Below are positions 4,563 through 5,904 of a stretch of DNA of 5,904 nt, piece after piece (within the stretch, counting starts at the first letter, position 1; every line of letters begins with the position of its first letter). This DNA comes from Paracoccaceae bacterium (GTDB taxonomy: Bacteria > Pseudomonadota > Alphaproteobacteria > Rhodobacterales > Rhodobacteraceae), in NCBI GenBank assembly GCA_015487255.1, contig WFQA01000020.1, forward strand, positions 1-5,904, given 5' to 3'. The position numbers were made by a program, and so were the translations under genes. A model generated the notes under the pieces. It ran no database searches. It was given only the letters and a program-made list of their open reading frames with translations, and was not told the DNA's origin.

Positions 4563-5904
4563 CTAAACCTCATTGGGAAAATATCGCAATACCGTCAGAA
4601 TATGGTTCGGTGCCGCCTGCCCCAACCCACAGATCGAGGCTTCGGCCATTGCCTCGCAAAGCTCCTCCAAAAGCGGCTTATCCCATTGTTTTTCCATGAT
4701 TTTTACTGCCTTTTCACAGCCGACCCGGCACGGGGTGCACTGCCCGCAGCTTTCATCGGCAAAAAACCGCAGCATATTCAGTGCCGCCTCGCGCACGCTG
4801 TCCTGATCCGACAGCACCACCACCGCCCCCGAGCCGATGAAGCTACCATATTCCTGCAAAGTGTCAAAATCGAGCGGCACGTGGTTCAGGCTGGCCGGTA
4901 ACAACCCCGAAGAAGGCCCGCCGGGCTGATAGGCGGTAAATTCATGCCCGTCCATCATGCCGCCACAAGCCTCGATCACATCGGTAATGGTAGAGCCGGC
5001 CGGCAGCAGCCTGACGCCGGGAAACCGCACCCGGCCAGAGACCGAATAGCTGCGCAAGCCGTTGCGGCCGTTTTTTTGATGGCTGCTGAAAACCTCCGCC
5101 CCGCCCCGGCATATCTTGCTGACCCAATGCAGGGTTTCCACATTATGCACCAAGGTGGGGCAGCCAAATATCCCGACCTGCGCCACATAGGGCGGGCGCA
5201 GGCGCGGCATGCCGCGTTTGCCCTCGATACTCTCGATCATCGCGCTTTCCTCACCGCAGATATAAGAACCGGCCCCACGGCGCAATTCCACAAAATCCGG
5301 TGCAACCAGCCCTGAATCTTCCAATGCCTTTATCTCAATTTGTAGCAGTTTTCGAACTTCCGGATACTCATCTCGCAGATAAATGTATATTTTTTCAACA
5401 TCTACCGCCCAAGCGGCAATCAGCATGCCTTCCAGCATCGCATGGGGTTCGCGCTCCAGATAATAGCGGTCCTTAAAAGTGCCCGGCTCACCCTCGTCAG
5501 CGTTGACCGCCATCAGCCGCGGCCCCGGCTCGGCCCGCACAAAGCTCCATTTTTTCCCAGAGGGGAACCCGGCCCCGCCCATGCCGCGCAACCCCGATTG
5601 CAGGATCATCTCCTGCACTTCGTCCGGGGTTTTATCGCCACCGCGCAGGGCTTCAAGCACCCGGTAGCCGCCATCATCGCGGTAGGTTTCAAAAACCTCA
5701 TAATCCGGCAATGCCAGCGGCATTTCCACCGCTGCCAATACCCGCTTGGCATCTGCCTGCCCCACATGATTATGCCCCACCGCCACCACCGGCGCGGCAT
5801 CACAGCGGCCCATGCACGGCGCGCGCAGCACCCGCAATTGCGGGTGGCGCAACGATAATTCCTCATATAGCGCCCCGGCCCCGACCATCTCACAAGAAAG
5901 TGAC
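4563..5904 (-). CDS. fdsB: NAD-dependent formate dehydrogenase beta subunit, NuoF-like (5' end beyond window)
   Basis: This is the diaphorase subunit of soluble NAD+-dependent molybdenum formate dehydrogenase, carrying FMN and Fe-S clusters and passing electrons to NAD+. The frame is open to the right edge (SLSCEMVGAG), so the ATG at 5886-5888 is internal. Numbered from that Met (441 residues to the stop), a NuoE-like thioredoxin-fold [2Fe-2S] remnant has C25 and C29 (APCMGRC), and the SLSC Cys just before Met1 fits as a third ligand. The NuoF part follows: Gly-rich NADH/FMN loop GLRGMGGAGFPSGKKW (99-114), NADEGEPGTFKDR (129-141), GAGSYICGEESAMIESIEGKRG (205-226), SLBB-like region (about 280-330), and the [4Fe-4S] site C381-x2-C384-x2-C387 with C420. 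A complex I NuoF is less likely because of the fused NuoE-like part. Unusually, ftsY rather than fdsA follows it. Confidence 0.9.
   Translation of the reverse strand, partial: SLSCEMVGAGALYEELSLRHPQLRVLRAPCMGRCDAAPVVAVGHNHVGQADAKRVLAAVEMPLALPDYEVFETYRDDGGYRVLEALRGGDKTPDEVQEMILQSGLRGMGGAGFPSGKKWSFVRAEPGPRLMAVNADEGEPGTFKDRYYLEREPHAMLEGMLIAAWAVDVEKIYIYLRDEYPEVRKLLQIEIKALEDSGLVAPDFVELRRGAGSYICGEESAMIESIEGKRGMPRLRPPYVAQVGIFGCPTLVHNVETLHWVSKICRGGAEVFSSHQKNGRNGLRSYSVSGRVRFPGVRLLPAGSTITDVIEACGGMMDGHEFTAYQPGGPSSGLLPASLNHVPLDFDTLQEYGSFIGSGAVVVLSDQDSVREAALNMLRFFADESCGQCTPCRVGCEKAVKIMEKQWDKPLLEELCEAMAEASICGLGQAAPNHILTVLRYFPNEV

Noticed and set aside
5442..5858. 138-residue + strand frame opposite the FDH beta gene
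   Set aside because: It is antisense to clearly conserved Fe-S and FMN motifs and has no domain of its own.
1..5904. CRISPR array, tRNA or rRNA gene, IS transposase, prophage or defence genes
   Set aside because: I saw no regularly spaced direct repeats, no tRNA-like cloverleaf, no rRNA sequence, and no transposase, integrase or defence motifs on either strand.

Overview
The window looks like chromosomal DNA of an alphaproteobacterium, most probably Rhodobacterales/Rhodobacteraceae. The grounds are the protein sequences as I remember these families (CcmC starting MSIWEFANP, a helX-type CcmG, and a formate dehydrogenase beta subunit with a NuoE-like N-terminus) and the neighbourhood ccmG - yciB - EamA transporter - ftsY. 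No database search was possible, so this placement is by recognition only.

Layout. Bases 1-407 hold no convincing complete gene. There may be the end of an Ala/Pro-rich reading frame (2-115), then a run of compact perfect hairpins (74-310) and an AT-rich stretch with a possible promoter. Bases 408-1850 (+ strand) are a tight three-gene cytochrome c maturation operon: ccmC, ccmD and ccmG, joined by 1-nt and 8-nt overlaps. From 1889 to the right edge every gene is on the - strand. In transcription order these are the 5'-truncated formate dehydrogenase beta subunit (runs off the right edge, ends at 4563), an 87-bp gap with a terminator-like inverted repeat, ftsY, an EamA/DMT-family permease overlapping ftsY by 4 nt, a 101-bp gap with a REP-like palindrome, and yciB. 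ccmG and yciB converge on a hairpin at 1872-1892.

How the genes work together. CcmC and CcmD handle haem delivery to CcmE for c-type cytochrome assembly. CcmG is the membrane-anchored thioredoxin-like protein that keeps the apocytochrome CXXCH cysteines reduced. FtsY is the SRP receptor GTPase, needed to insert membrane proteins, and it is translationally coupled to a permease. YciB is an envelope or septation membrane protein. The FDH beta subunit would pass electrons from formate oxidation to NAD+, but its catalytic alpha subunit is not downstream.

I found no strongly novel system. The points most worth a second look are the hairpin cluster ahead of ccmC where ccmB might be expected, the absence of fdsA after the FDH beta gene, and the REP-like palindrome between the permease gene and yciB.
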